Shown here: positions 11,868 through 24,271 of the stretch, in pieces | Position numbering within the stretch: the stretch's first letter is position 1 | Layout of the letters: each line of letters opens with the position of its first letter | NCBI GenBank assembly: GCA_015179125.1 | Contig: WHVA01000279.1 | Span: 1-64,000, forward strand | Length of the DNA: 64,000 bases | Reading direction: 5' to 3' | Origin: Gautieria morchelliformis | Taxonomy: Eukaryota > Basidiomycota > Agaricomycetes > Gomphales > Gomphaceae | Made by a program: the position numbers and the translations under genes | Notes under the pieces: generated by a model | Database searches by the model: none | Told to the model about the DNA's origin: nothing | Seen by the model: only the letters and a program-made list of their open reading frames with translations

Positions 11868-12387
11868 GGTTTTATTTTTATTTTTATTTTTATTTATCCA
11901 ATTTTAAGTCTTTTGGGGCAATGCCCTATGTAAGACTTGTTTCTACAAAGCGCCGGTCTACAGGTTTGCCTGTCTTTCCTCTCTTTCTCTATCCCCGCTT
12001 GTGCTCCGTGGGCGATGCCCTGGGTGTGTCCATGCCTGGTTAGGCAAGGTGGGTATCATTTCACCTGGCGCTTGTTGCCGTCTCTTCGGCCTATCATCTC
12101 TGTCCCTCCCCTGGCTCCTGTCGCAATTGGAGATCCCCGTATGTGCTCTGTAGTCTCCCAGTCTCGTGAACGTAGCTGAACAGGTGTTTCAGTGCTTTTG
12201 GCTTTCCGAGGACCATCCTTGCCAAGGCTCTGCGTCGTAATTGCCATTGCATAGTTTTCCTCTGTCGGTCATACGCTGGGCATCTAAATAGAAAATGGTA
12301 TACCGTCTCCTCTGCTCGTTTGCACGCCGGGCATATAGGTGTGTCGGCCTTGCCTATCTTGTGTAAGTGTCTGTTAAGGGCCGCGTG
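11868..12387 (-). mobile_element. LINE A, 3' part (zinc knuckle, 3' UTR, A-rich tail)
   Basis: Read on the minus strand this continues the LINE A ORF2 cut at 19450: LNRHLHKIGKADTP, then CPACKRAEETVYHFLFRCPAY, the CCHC motif at the end of Tad1-like ORF2, then a 3' UTR with the shared cttacatagggc...aaaattggat end and a (TAAAA)n tail (about 11868-11897). It was separated from the rest of LINE A by insertion of LINE B. Confidence 0.85.
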
Positions 12388-12534
12388 AAGACTTTCTCAC
12401 GCTAACCACCACACCCAAAAAACCCAAAATCATTTTCCTCCACACACACACAACCCACATCCTCAGGAAGCATCGCAGCGGCACCGCGGTGACAGCATCC
12501 ACACTTCCACAAAAAGAAGCGAAACAAAAAACAC

Positions 12535-15286
12535 ATGGCTCCGAGCGCAGACCCCCCCCCCACCCACCACGTCACAGCCCAGAACGCGGACTAGCAGCCA
12601 CCAAGTGGGCAACAGGACCAGATCTGACCTGTTCGCCGAACCTGGAGCGAGCGTCCACAATCAAGATCAGGCCAGACACTTCCTTGACCGAAACGGCTTC
12701 ATAGCGAAGGATGACGCGGCGTCACTAGAGCAGCTAAGTTACATACTGCTATCCCTAGCTCACAGCACGTCAGGGAAACCATGACAGGAAGGAATTAGAT
12801 CAGTCTCTATTCTCATGCTGGAGGAAACGACAAAAAACACCAGTTGCGCCATCCTACAACATATCGAGAAACAGCTAGACCTGGCTTTCAGCAAAATGGA
12901 CGAAACGCTGGAAGTGATCAAAAGCACAACGGAAGTAGCCAAAGCCACTGCGGAGGAAGCCCACCATCAAGTGGAGGACTCATACAGCAGACAAGTGCGC
13001 GCAGGAGAGGAAAGGGACGGAGACACAGGGACCACCACATACGCGGCAGCACTCAAGGGCAATGTACCATTCTCCCACCCAAACAACCTGGTGAAGGCCA
13101 AGGCGAAGGAGAGACAGATACTAGTTGACAGAGACCCAGAAGCGGTATGCAACGCCTTGAGCGAGCTAACAGAACAAGAGTTGGTGGCCAAGGCAAATGA
13201 AGTGATCACACAGATGGAAGAATCGCGCAGCAAATCTGAAATCCGGTTCCTGGGGGCCAAAAAGCTGACGAATGGCGGCATCGTTTTCGAGCTAAACGAC
13301 GTAACGGTGACCAGGTGGATCCAAGCCCACAAAAAGGCATTCCTGGACAAGTTCAGTGGAACAGCTATAATCAAAGACAGAGCAGTATTGGTCATAGTTG
13401 AATATGTCCCGATCAGCCACTCACCAGATGTGTTAGCAGAAATCAAGAAGATCGAGCGAGATTCAAGACTCCCACCCGATGCCCTGATATCCACTCGATG
13501 GATAAAACCGGTCCAACGCCGAACAGAAGGTCACGCACGGCCCACATAATCGCCAAGTTCACAACAATCGAGGCCGCAAACCAAAGCATCAGAGAGGGGC
13601 TCATAATTGCGGGCAAAAGAGCGTGGGCCAGGAGAATGAAACGCGAACCACGAAGATGTCTTAAATGCCAAAGGCACAACACCCGACACATGGCTGCAGA
13701 GTGAAATGAGCCAAACAAATGCGGCATGTGCGCGAAAGACCACAGAACAGCAGATTGCGAGGAGACCGATCCTGACCGGTTCAGGTGCGTAAACTGCAAT
13801 GCAACAGGGCACGCCTCCTGGGACAGAACGTACCCGAGCTTCGCGGCGGCATGCGCAGCGATAGAAAGAGCAGACCCTGAGCACACGTACATGTTGTGAT
13901 AAACGCAATTATTTTACTCCAAATCATTTATATACAAAAAGAAACTAATAGAAAAAGAAAAGAAAAAGAAAAGAAAAATCAAAAGAAACAGGAATTACAT
14001 TCACAATAGACGTCGGCGCAGACGACGATCACATGAATTTTACGACACACTATATTACCCGTAGATCGGATAATACACAAGAGTTAGAGCGTCGACCACG
14101 TGCGGTCGATCAGGGACAGCGCGCCTATCAAGTGATGGCATCGGGCATGACGTCGACAGGCGCCAGGCCATAGGCACCGAGGGGTGCGGGCACCAAACGC
14201 CGCAGAGAACAATAGACTGCACAGGGGTATAGTGTGCTGCGGAGCGACCTGAGAAAGTCACCTGCAGTATACATACTCAATCAGCTGCCCCAAAGAAAGG
14301 GCACAGAGACAGTGGCCCCATCTCCAAGCCCAGCATATATGCTGGGCAGGGTAAACTCAGATACATTTTCTATTTGAATCCCATGACACGTCTGACTGAT
14401 TACTATCTTAACAGCATGTGGACAGGGGCTTTGTATACTAGGTACAGATCTCTATTCCAAGGCCCAGACAATCCTAACACCATCCCCATCACCCCATGAC
14501 TTTATGACTATAAAATAGTCACCCCTTAGTTACAAAGTAGTTTTTCGACCCATCCATCCAATATCTTGAACACTAGTAGTTACTATCAATATAGTATAAG
14601 TAGCTAGTACAAATGTATGAACGAAATTATCCAGAATCGATTTTTCTGCCTCCTGAAATTGCTGTAATCTTGTTTGATAGTTACAGAGCTCAGTTCTTAA
14701 CAGTTTATTCCAAATCTTCGTTGAGAGTCTACTATCACTGTTTACTCTATACTACCTTAAAAGCGAACGCTTTTGATTTGACTATCCCTTGGATCGACAC
14801 TGTTCTTCTGTCGACGCGGTCACGTGACCCTCATTCATCAGTGTTGGACGCGCCTCGAAGGGCTTAGTCAGCACACAGAAAAGAGGCAAACACAGTGGTT
14901 TCAACCACTAAGCAACAGATTTCATTTGATAAAAGGCACTAATTAATATTTTAATCTAAAAGTACAAATATTTCCCTAGCGACGACCCATGGACATGGGA
15001 ACAACAGGGACGCACAGGAGAAATGGCAGATGCGAGCGAATTGATCGCAAGAACAGGTGTCAGAAACCATACAAACCCGTACTTTGCTGACGAAAGACTA
15101 CCTAACAGGGGAAACAAAGAAAACTACCGAGATACGCGACGAGGCAGCAACCCGCCGCTAGGCCACAGCGACCAAGGATGGACAAGCCTGCCTACCAGAC
15201 AAATGAGACTCGACGACTACAACATTAACGGAAACCAGAACACATACAACCAGAGAGCAGACCACGATGACCCATACCACCAATGA
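12535..15286 (+). pseudogene. LINE B ORF1 (gag-like nucleic-acid-binding protein), interrupted
   Basis: ORF1 of Tad1-like LINEs binds element RNA to form the RNP. A start at 12535 (MAPSADPPPT) leads to a nine-C run at about 12548-12556, where the frame shifts into TTSQPRTRTSSHQ... and on to ..FLDRNGFIAKDDAASLEQL. A TGA lies at 12780. The long open part is 12815-13549, followed by a frameshift near 13525 into RTAHIIAKFTTIEAANQSIREG, then zinc knuckles starting CLKCQRHNTRH, with a TGA at 13702. The third knuckle has lost its last Cys (DRTYP where LINE A has DRTCP). Insertion 13892-14961 cuts it. The C-terminal part (14967-15286) ends in TGA overlapping the ORF2 ATG. Confidence 0.85.
13892..14961. 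mobile_element. 1.07-kb insertion inside LINE B ORF1
   Basis: GTACA is present directly on both sides (13887-13891 and 14962-14966); removing the block joins EHTY to KYFPSDDPWTWEQ, the sequence seen intact in LINE A. The insert begins TGTTGTGATAA and ends TTAATCTAAAA, has A-rich runs near 13950, a short palindrome ccagcatatatgctgg near 14331, and no coding region. The 5-bp duplication and TG start suggest a solo LTR whose right end has mutated. Confidence 0.75.
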
Positions 15287-18200
15287 ATAGCAACCGATAC
15301 CACACGAAACACTTGAAGATCAGACAACAAAATACCAACAAATCGCTCATGGCAGTCTCAGACCTTCTAGCTAAGTGCATACCTGAGAATTTTGACATAC
15401 TAGCAATACAAGAACCACATATTGACTTCCCCGGAAATGCTAGGGCCACGCTGCCCTGGTATTCAATTTACCCAAGAACGCACTACAGAGGTAAAGGGGA
15501 AACGACAAGATCCATGATCCTCGTCAGCAAGAAGATAATCACCAATGCCTTGGAGGAAGTGGATGTTGGCATGCCCGACATCACCGCAATAAAACTGAAA
15601 ACAACAATGGGTAACATCCTTATATACAACCTATACTGCGACTGTACACACTCTAACAGCATCCAAGACATACAGAGACACGTGGGAGAAAGAGAAAGGA
15701 ACGGACAAGAGCAGGGGGAGGAAATAATAGGCACGGTATGGGTTGGTGATTTCATTAGACACCACCCATTATGGGATGAGGAGCGAAACTCTCATCTCTT
15801 CACTCGAGCGAATCTCGACGCAGCACAGACACTACTAAGTGTGATCTCTGAACTCGACTTACAGATGGCCCCACCGGAGAATGTACCCACACTCAAGTCA
15901 ATGTCAACGGGCAACCTCACCCGGACGGACAACGTCTTCATGTCCACCGAATTACTAGATGTGCTGGTCAGCTGCAGAACTAAACCAGAGGATCAACCAG
16001 CGAAGAGCGACCACTTCCCGATCGACACCATCATCGACCTCTCCCTACACACCAACACATACACGCCCAAAGCAAACTTCCGTCAAGTCGGCTGGAAGGT
16101 CTTCAGGAAGGACCTCGAGCAGAGGGTCCAAGCCGCCATCAGCAACCCAGTACCAGCCGACGCCGACCAGTTCACCACTCACCTCGCGGCGCTGACAAGC
16201 ACCATCGCAGAGACGGCGAAAGAGGTGGTACCTATCAGCAAACCGTCACCATACATGAAGCGCTGGTGGTCCATGGAGGTAACACAGATCAGAGCGGAGA
16301 CCAGGAAACTAGGGAGGAAGCCTACGCTAGGCGCAGCGACCCAGCGGACGCCACACACGAGAGGTACAAGCGAGCCAGGAACGACTACGCAAATGCCATC
16401 GAAAAATCGAAGCGCGACCATTGGAACGACTTTCTAGACGGCATCGACCAGAAGACCGTTTGGACGGCTCACAAATATGCATCAGCCGAGGCATCAGATG
16501 GCGGAAGTGCAAGGATCCCCACGCTGCAAAGCACCCGACAGAACGGCTTGACGTGGGTAGCGGACACGAACGAAGTGAAGGCAGACATGCTATTCGAAAC
16601 GTGCTTCCCACAGATAACCACAAACAGCAAGGTCACGCAAATGGACCGCCCGTACCCTGAACCGGCATTCGACTTCCAGCCGATAAGCGACAAGCAAATA
16701 CGAAGGGCGGTTGACAAATTGAACCCCTTCAAAGTCGCCGGGGTGAACGGTATTCCAAATGTCGTTATCAAACAGACTATTGATGTGCTTCTCCCATATA
16801 TAGGACCCCTGTTCAGAGCAACATTCACATTTGAGGTATATCCAGCCGAATGGAGGGACTCTGTCACAAGGGTCCTGCGCAAGCCGGGAAAAACCGACTG
16901 CACGGCACCAGGGGCATACCAACCCATCGCACTGCTTGATACGCTGGGAAAGGTCCTCTTGGCCTGCGTTGCCGAAGACCTGGTGAAAATGGCGGAGAAG
17001 CACTTCCTACTGCCAGATAATCACTACGGATGCAGACCGGGACGCGCAACAACCGACGCTGTCCACTACGTAGTAGGAGCCGCCAAGGAAGCGTGGCGAC
17101 AAGGTAAAGTGCTGGGGGTACTATACTTAGACATCAAGGGAGCTTTCCCCAGCATAGTACTTGACCGCCTAGTCCACAACATTTGCCGGAGAGGAGTACC
17201 AGCTGAGTACACCGACTAGATACGCAGAAAAGTAGAGGGACGAGTCACCACCCTAAGCTTCGACGACTACACTACGGAGCCGAGGCAGATAGCCCGAGGG
17301 ATGGACCAAGGATGCCCTCTATCTGCTATAGCCTATCAATTCTACAACAGTGACCTCATAGAGATCGTACAGCACGAGAACGGCGAGGACTGCGTTGGAT
17401 TCGTCGACGACACCACCATCACCGCAATAGGATCCGATCTAGCACAAGCTTTCAACAAACTGGCCGACATCATGGCGAGACCGGCAGGCGCGCTGGACTG
17501 GGCGCACGACCATGACTGCATGTTCGTGGTGGAGAAGTTCGGCTTGATGGGACTCACCAGACGAAGGGAAAAAGACCCTACAAAACCCAGAAAAAACAGA
17601 CCAGCAACGAGACCCTCCATCAGAATAGGCCGACATGTCATCAAGCCCACAGAAACACACAAGTTCCTCGGCGTCATCATGGACCAAGAGCTGCGGTTCA
17701 GACAACAGGTACACCATGCCCTTAAGAAAGGCGATGCGTACATCAATCAATACAAGAGATTGACGAAGCAGACGAAAGGGACTACAGCTAAGCACATGCA
17801 GAAATATTACCTGGCGGTGGCAATCCCTCGCATGCTTTACGCTGCTGACATCTTCCTCATTCCAGAATCAGAACATACCAAGGGGACCAAGGGACACATC
17901 AATAAGCTAGCGAGAGTCCAACGACAGGCGGCACTCACCATAACAGGGGCTATGAGGACGACAACCACTGATACACTCGACGCGCATGCTAACATGCTGC
18001 CGTTCCCACTGCTGGTTGAAAGGGTGATACACAGAGCGGCGACGTGACTAGCCTGCCTACCCGACACCCACCCACTCGCGGCGAAAGTCCGAAGGGCGGC
18101 CGAACGATATGTCAGAAGGCACCGAACGCCCCTGCATGAAGTCCTGCACGCCTCTGGAATCCAACCGCGAAGGATGGAAAAGATATACACCGTTGTCCAC

Positions 18201-19234
18201 GGTCCCAAATGGTCCCCATCGTTCAGAACTCGGATAGCTAGCAACAAGGACCAAGCTATCGAAGAGATAGAGACAGAATCTGTGGATGTAGTGGTTTACT
18301 CCGACCGGTCGAGCATCGAAGGCGGGGTAGGAGCGGCGGCGGTGCTATACAGAGGGGGGAGGGAGATCCTAGCTGTCCGACTGTACATGTGCACAGACAA
18401 AGAACACACAGTCTTCGAGGCCGACTAGCAGGAGCCGCAATGTGTGCCAAACTACTCAACACGGAGAGGGGACGAAGATACGTCATCGCTACTGATAACC
18501 ACGCTGCGATTCTCACCACAAGAAAAGAGAAGTCAGTCTCCGGACAATATCTTGTCAACGCCCTCCACAGACAAATTGAAGGAGTCGCGCAGCAGCAACT
18601 GAGAGCCACAATAATGATGAGATGGGTGCTGGGACACAAGGGGGTAGCAGGCAACGAGCGAGCAGACGAGGAAGCGAAGAAGGCCGCAAGGGGGGAATCT
18701 AGTGAAGAGAGATTCATTCCGATCGAGTGTAGAGGGGAGTTGCCCGTCAGCAAAGCAGCCGAGATCCAGTGACACCAGAAGGAGGTTAAGCAGAGAGCCA
18801 GGATGATCTTTGCTAAGTCCCCATGTGCTCGAACCTCGCATGATATTGGCCCGTCCATGCCATCCATAGCATTTGCCAAACTCACTGAGGACATGCCTCG
18901 ACGACACGCCAGCCTGCTAGTACAGCTGAGAACGGGGCACATCGGGCTCAACAAGCACCTACACAAGATCGGTAAAGCTACCTCGCCGACATGCCTGGCC
19001 TGCAAGAGAGTGAATGAGACAGTACACCACTACCTGTTCAGGTGCCCGGCGTACAGAACACAGAGAAATGAGATGGAGAGGGGGTTGCGCAGGGGAGCGG
19101 CATCAATGAAGACGATACTCAGGAAGCCCAGGGCGATGAAGCACTTATTCAAATTCATCCACGACACAAAACATTTCGAAGCTTCCTACGGAAACATGAT
19201 TCTCCCAGAGAGGCAGAGGGAGGGAAAGAAGTGA
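15283..19234 (+). pseudogene. LINE B ORF2 (endonuclease-RT-RNase H-zinc knuckle), broken
   Basis: Starts at 15283, overlapping the ORF1 stop as ATGA. It begins with an APE-type endonuclease (IQEPHIDFPGNAR; GDFIRHHPLWDE, where LINE A has GDFNRHHP). A frameshift occurs near 16300. Reverse transcriptase is at about 16690-17560 with the catalytic FVDD box (near 17401). RNase H is at 18290-18690 (VVYSDRSS, where the expected TDGS has been altered; later ATDNHAAI and GNERADEEAKK). The CCHC end is CLACKRVNETVHHYLFRC. Stops: TAG 17217 (Trp in LINE A), TGA 18045, a one-base deletion near 18424, TGA 18770. Three of these are compatible with C-to-T or G-to-A change. Confidence 0.9.
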
Positions 19235-19449
19235 ATAGGGAATGGCAGGACAACGTGCTACAAGCAGCAAATGACTTTCCTTGCCCACATCGGCATGGAC
19301 ACGCTCGGGGCCTAGCCCAGTGAGCAGAAGCAGCGATAGAGGACGAAAGGGGAGAAGGGACCAAAGATAGTCTGAACCAATGTATTGACCATCTAACATA
19401 GGGCTATGCCCCAATAGACATAAAATTGGATTTTAAAAAAAAAAAAAAA

Positions 19450-22400
19450 GGTCCGCGTGGCCCGTGCGGAGCTGCACTAGCAGGCTGGAGTGTCTGCATG
19501 GGAGTCCTTTGCAAAGTCTGGCGTAAGCTGTTGACGGCATGGAGGGGTCGATCTTGAGTGTGATTCTGGCTCTAGGCGACCTGGCGAACTTCTCCCTTGC
19601 TTCCCCTTTGATGTGTTTCTGGAACCTCTGTAGTTCCGCCGGTTTGCTCCTGGGAAGCTTACCCCTGCACTCGATGGGTATAAATCTCTCCTCGCTATTC
19701 TCTCCTTTGGCCGCCCTCTTTGCTTCCTTGTCAGCCCTCTCGTTTCCTCTTACGCCCTCATGTCCCAGGACCCATCTTATGACCACCTTTGACGCGGGCT
19801 GCCACTGGTGGATGGCTTGTAGTTGTCTGTGGAGTGCTTCCACTAGGTACTGCGCGGGCATGGACTTTTCTTTCCTAGTTGTCCGTATGGCGGCTTGGTT
19901 GTCCACCGCTATCACGTACCTGACCCCTCTCTCTGTTCTCAGCAATTTAGCGCCTATCGCCGCCCCTGCTAATTCAGCCTCGATCACCATGTGGTCCTGG
20001 TCAGTGCCCATGTGTAGCCTAACCACCTGCTGTTCGACACCGTTCCTGTACAGCACCACCGCCGCCCCGACTCCGCCTTCGATGCTAGAGCCGTCTGTGT
20101 ATATCACTACCTCCACATCTTCCCCTTCTATCTCTTCGATAGCACTCTGCTTGTCCTGAGGTATCCTGATCTCATGGGAGGGGGGCCATTTCGGTCCCAG
20201 GATAACCGGCCGTATCTTTTCCATTTCCTCGGGCTGTAGGTCAAACGCATGCATCATCGCATGAAGGGGGGTTCTATGCTTTTGGACGTATCTTTTGGCT
20301 GCTCTTTGTGCCCTGGAAGCGAGTGGGTGTTCTCCTGGTAGGCAGGCTATTCTGACCGCCGCTCTATGTACGACCTTGGCAACTAGCAGCGGGAAAGGGT
20401 GTAGGTCCACGTGCGCATCCAGCGTGTCACTTGCGGTGGTGTTCATGGCCCCTGTTATAGACAGAGCTGCTTGCCTTTGTATTCTCGCCAGCTTGTTTAT
20501 ATACCCTTTGGTGCCTTTGTTGTATTTCGTTCCTGGTATGAGAAATATGTCAGCGGCGTACAGCATTTTGGGGACGGCAACAGCGAGGTAATATTGTCTC
20601 ATATGCTTAGCTGTGGTTCCTTTCGTCATTTTCGTCAGCCTCCTGTATTGCGCTATGTACTTCTCGCGCTTCTTGAGTGCGTAGTTTGCGTGCTCTCTGA
20701 ATCACAACTCCTGGTCCAGGATGACCCCCAGGCACTTGTGAGCGTTGGTTGGTTTGACAGTGTGGCGGCCTATTGTGATAGATGGTCTCGCTGTGGGCCT
20801 GGTTTTGCCGGCCCTCCCAGGGTCCTTCTCCCTCCTCCTGGTGAGCCCCATGAGGCCGAATTTGCTTACCTCGAACGAGCATTCTTCATGCGTGTCGGCC
20901 CATTCTAGCGCACCTGCCATCCTGGTCATGATGTCCTTGAGCTTGTCGAAGGCTTCATGCAAGTTTGCCCCTTCGGCCATGATGGTGGTGTTGTCTACGA
21001 ATCCCACGCAGTCTTCTCTGTTCCTACGGCTGACTGTCTCCAGAAAGTCGGCGTTATAGTACTGGTACGCAATTCCTGACACCGAGCACCCTTGATCCAT
21101 CCCGCGTTTGACTTGCCTCGCCGACGCCGTGTGGTCGTCGAAGCTTATCACGGTGTCTTGGCCCTCTACCCTTCTGCGGATCCAATTTGTGTATTCCGTA
21201 GGTATTCCTTGCCGCCTCATATTGTGTATCAGTCTATCCAGCACTATACTTGGGAAGGCACCTTTGATATCCAGGAAAAGTATTCCCATTACCCTTCCTG
21301 TCCTCCACGCGTCTTTGGTGGCTGACACTATGTGGTGTAATGCATCGGTGGTGGTGCGCCCTGGTCTGCACCCATAATGATTGCTGGGCAGTAGTTGATG
21401 TTGTTCTGTCATTTTCACCAGGTCCTCCGCTACACATGCCGACAGTACCTTGCCTATCGTGTTGAGGAGGGCTATAGGGCGATATGCTCCCGGCGCCGTA
21501 TAGTCTGGTTTGCCTGGCTTTCTCAGGACTTTAGTGACCGAGTCCCGCCACTCTTTGGGATATGTATCCAAGCTGAAGGTGGCTCTGAACAGCCGACCTA
21601 GATACGGGAGCAGCACGTTAATGCCATGCTTGATCACAACATTTGGGATACCGTTAGACCCTGGGGCCTTAAAAGGGTTGAGCCTTTCGACCGCTCTCAT
21701 TATCTGCGTGTCTGTGATGGGCTCGAAGTCGAAGCTGGTTCCGGGTACTCATATTCAGCTGGGACTTCCTCCGTGTTGATCCTCACTTCTGGAAAGAAGG
21801 TGTCATATAGAATTTCCATCTTTTGTTCGTTCGTCGCAGCCACGCATGTCGTCCCATCCTCTCTTCTCGCCCTGAGGGTTGGTATCCTCGCTCTACCGCC
21901 GTCTGACGCGTCCGCCGACACGTACCTGTGTGCCATCCATACTGTTTTCATATCAACTTCCTCCAGGAATGTGTCCCAGTGCTCTCGTTTCGATTTCTCG
22001 ATGGGGTTCGCATACTGGTTCCTGGCAGCTCTGTAGTCATTGTGGACTTTGTCAGTTGGGTCTCCCCTCCGAGCGTATGATTTTCTGCCGATTTTTCTGG
22101 TTTCTGTTCGGTACGGGTCAGTTCAGCCGACCACCATCTCTTCAGGTATGGAGATGGCTTAGTTTTGGGGACTATCTCCTCTACCGTCTGAGCTATGGCC
22201 GCCGTGACCGCTCTGAGCTGCCGTTCGAACTCCTGCGCACTGGTCGGTTCTGCTTCTGCTGCGCTGCCTCTGAGTCGTTCTTGGAGATTTCTGTTGAAAT
22301 CTTCCCAGTCTACCTGCCTAAAGTTTGCTCTTGGTGTGTAAGCGACTATGGCTGGGGAGATGTCGATGACCTTGTCCACAGGAAGGTGGTCGCTCTTTGC

Positions 22401-23117
22401 GGGTTGTTGCTCTGGTACTGTGTCACAGCTCAGTATGGGCTGTATCATGTCTGTGGAGACGAATACGTTATCAGTGCGAGTGAGGTTTCCTGTTGACATA
22501 GCTCTCAGCGTGGGTATTTCTCTTGGCAGCACCATCTGCATGTCGTGATCGGCAGCGGCGTTCAACAGTATCTGTGCCTCATCCAAGTTGTTTTGAGTGA
22601 ATAGATGGGCATTCCTCTCCTCGTCCCATATCGGATGATGTCTGTTAAAGTCCCCCAGCCATATCACCACTTCTACATTTTCCTGCTGCAGTCGCTCATT
22701 CCTGGCGCTTTCCTGCACGTGTTTCTGTAATGATTTTATAGCGTCAGAATGGGTGCAATTGCAGTATATGTTGTATATGAGCACGACACCGGTCTCTGTT
22801 TTTATCTTCGCCGCCGTGATGTCCGGCATGCCCACGTCTATCGCTGCCCACGCATTGGTCGCGATGCCTTTGTTGACCAGTATCATAGACCTGGTTCTTT
22901 TGCTGCTGTCTCGGAAGTGTGTTTCAGGGTATATCGAGTACCAGTGATGCGAGGCTTGAGCGTTCCCCAAAAGATCAATGTACGGTTCCTGTATGGCTAT
23001 GATGTCGAACTTCTCCGGGTGGCAGCCAGGTAGGAGATCTGCTGTGGCTGTGAGCGACTTGTTCACGTTCTGTTGTCTAAGTCGCAAGTATTGTCTGTGC
23101 TTGTTTTCTTCGTTCAT
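19450..23117 (-). pseudogene. LINE A ORF2 (endonuclease-RT-RNase H), split and mutated
   Basis: ATG at 23117 (MNEENKHRQYLRLRQQNVNKSL). The endonuclease is intact to about 21960 (GDFNRHHPIWDEERN, IQEPYIDLLGNA). Frame changes occur near 21960 and 21700. The reverse transcriptase is open (GPNG-like PGSNGIPNVVIK; GRTTTDALHHIV) but the catalytic box reads FVDN (near 20995) instead of FVDD, so activity would be lost. There is a stop near 20700. The RNase H retains its acidic residues (IYTDGSS, EAELAGA, AVDNQAA, NERADKEAK). The zinc knuckle lies beyond LINE B at 12387-12280. Confidence 0.9.
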
Positions 23118-23753
23118 CCACGGTAGAGGTCGGAGGTGTCTTCATCTTGTTGTCGCTCCTCTGTCTGGCCCGGCCTTATGCTGTACTCGTCTAGTCTTCT
23201 CTCCCTGCTTTGCTGGTTCGCCCACCCCTGATCCTGGTGCCCTGTGGGTGGGTTTCCACCCCTGTTGTATCTGCTTTGCTCACCTTCCTCCACCCTCGCC
23301 TCTGTGATGCCATTGATTCGCCTCGTGGCGCTGTCTTGTGTTTCCCTGTGCACTCGCACTTCTCATTACTTCGTCTGCCGCTCCCTCCTCTTCTGCTGCA
23401 CTCTGCTGTTCCCATGTCCACAGGCTGTCGTTCGGGAAATACTTGTATGTGTGCTCCGGGTCTTCCCTCTTGATTGTTCGGCATGTCGCCTCGAATACTG
23501 GGCACGTGCGGTCCCATGACGCATGGCCGTGCTTGTCGCAGCTGACACATTTGAACTTTGCTGGGTCTGTCTCTTCACATTACGCCGTTCTGTGACTTCC
23601 CCTGCATGTGCCGCATGGCTCTGGTCCACTACGTTCTGCTGCTATATGTCTTGTGTTGTACCTCTGACACTTTAGGCATCTCCTCGGCTCCCTTCTCATC
23701 CTTCTGGCCCATGCCCTTTTTCCCGCTATGATCACCCCATCTCTTATGCTCAG
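23114..23753 (-). pseudogene. LINE A ORF1, C-terminal part with three zinc knuckles
   Basis: Starts inside the protein at SIRDG. Zinc knuckles are CLKCQRYNTRHIAAE, CGTCRGSHRTA(stop)C and CVSCDKHGHASWDRTC. The TAA inside knuckle two (near 23580) fits CAA to TAA. A frame change lies around 23360-23340. ORF1 ends in TGA (23116-23114), which overlaps the ATG of ORF2 as ATGA, the same arrangement as in LINE B and consistent with termination-reinitiation coupling. Confidence 0.82.
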
Positions 23754-23968
23754 TGTAAATAACCTATGCAACTACATGTACAATAGTTATTACACAATCC
23801 CAGTGGGCCCCTTAGGGACCCACTGTATAGTTTATGCGTGGGAACCGGCCAGCGGTTCCCATTGCATCTTACTCTTACCTGTCACTACGTAGCATTCAGA
23901 ATACCACTCATTGGTCAAGTTCTGCAGTGCCCTTGTGATACAAGGTCCTAATATCGACATCCTTTACA
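23754..23968 (+). repeat. 5' LTR of gypsy C (215 bp)
   Basis: Begins TGTAAATAACC and ends CCTTTACA. Its core (cactgtatag..tgcgtgggaac...ggttccc, ..cttgtgata.caaggtccta) is shared with the solo LTRs at 34735-34932 and 46777-47007, which defines the family and both ends. Confidence 0.82.
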
Positions 23969-24271
23969 CCTTTTTGAACTATCCTGCGGTTGATCGCCAC
24001 GCGACCAACTGATAGTGGATTCGAAGCAATCTTGAAAAAGATCGCTGCGTTGACGACTAAACGTCGTTGAGACCCTCCAGTAGACCCTCTACTGTCAGCT
24101 GCGAGCATGATGATTCCACGCAGTCGAAGACGGACACGAGCGACGAGCTCGAGGTCCATGCCTCAGGTGCACCCCAGTGACATGATGGCTGACGCTACCC
24201 TGGACCGAGAGTCCAGGAGATAGAAGACGGAGAGATCGTAGATCTCACCGCCCTCGTCCCCCCAGTAGAGG

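Larger units (their letters stand above)
12388..19449 (+). mobile_element. LINE B, essentially full-length Tad1-like non-LTR retrotransposon (7.06 kb)
   Basis: Contains a 5' UTR, ORF1 (zinc knuckles), ORF2 (endonuclease, reverse transcriptase, RNase H, zinc knuckle), a 3' UTR and a poly-A tail (about 19434-19449). The flanks AAGGGCCGCGTG (12376-12387) and AAGGTCCGCGTG (19448-19459) are a 12-bp target duplication with one mismatch. The host sequence on either side joins into LINE A ORF2, so B landed in A. Not autonomous now: several stops, two frameshifts and a 1.07-kb insertion. Confidence 0.92.
19450..23753 (-). mobile_element. LINE A, 5' and central part (Tad1-like, minus strand)
   Basis: Holds most of ORF1 (23753-23114) and ORF2 down to LRTGHADL at about 19450, where LINE B was inserted; the remaining 3' end is at 11868-12387. 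Its 5' end is lost: at 23753 the ORF1 sequence (SIRDGVIIAGKRAWARRM) stops against the LTR of gypsy C. Protein similarity to LINE B is high throughout, so they belong to the same family but are not recent twins. Confidence 0.9.
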
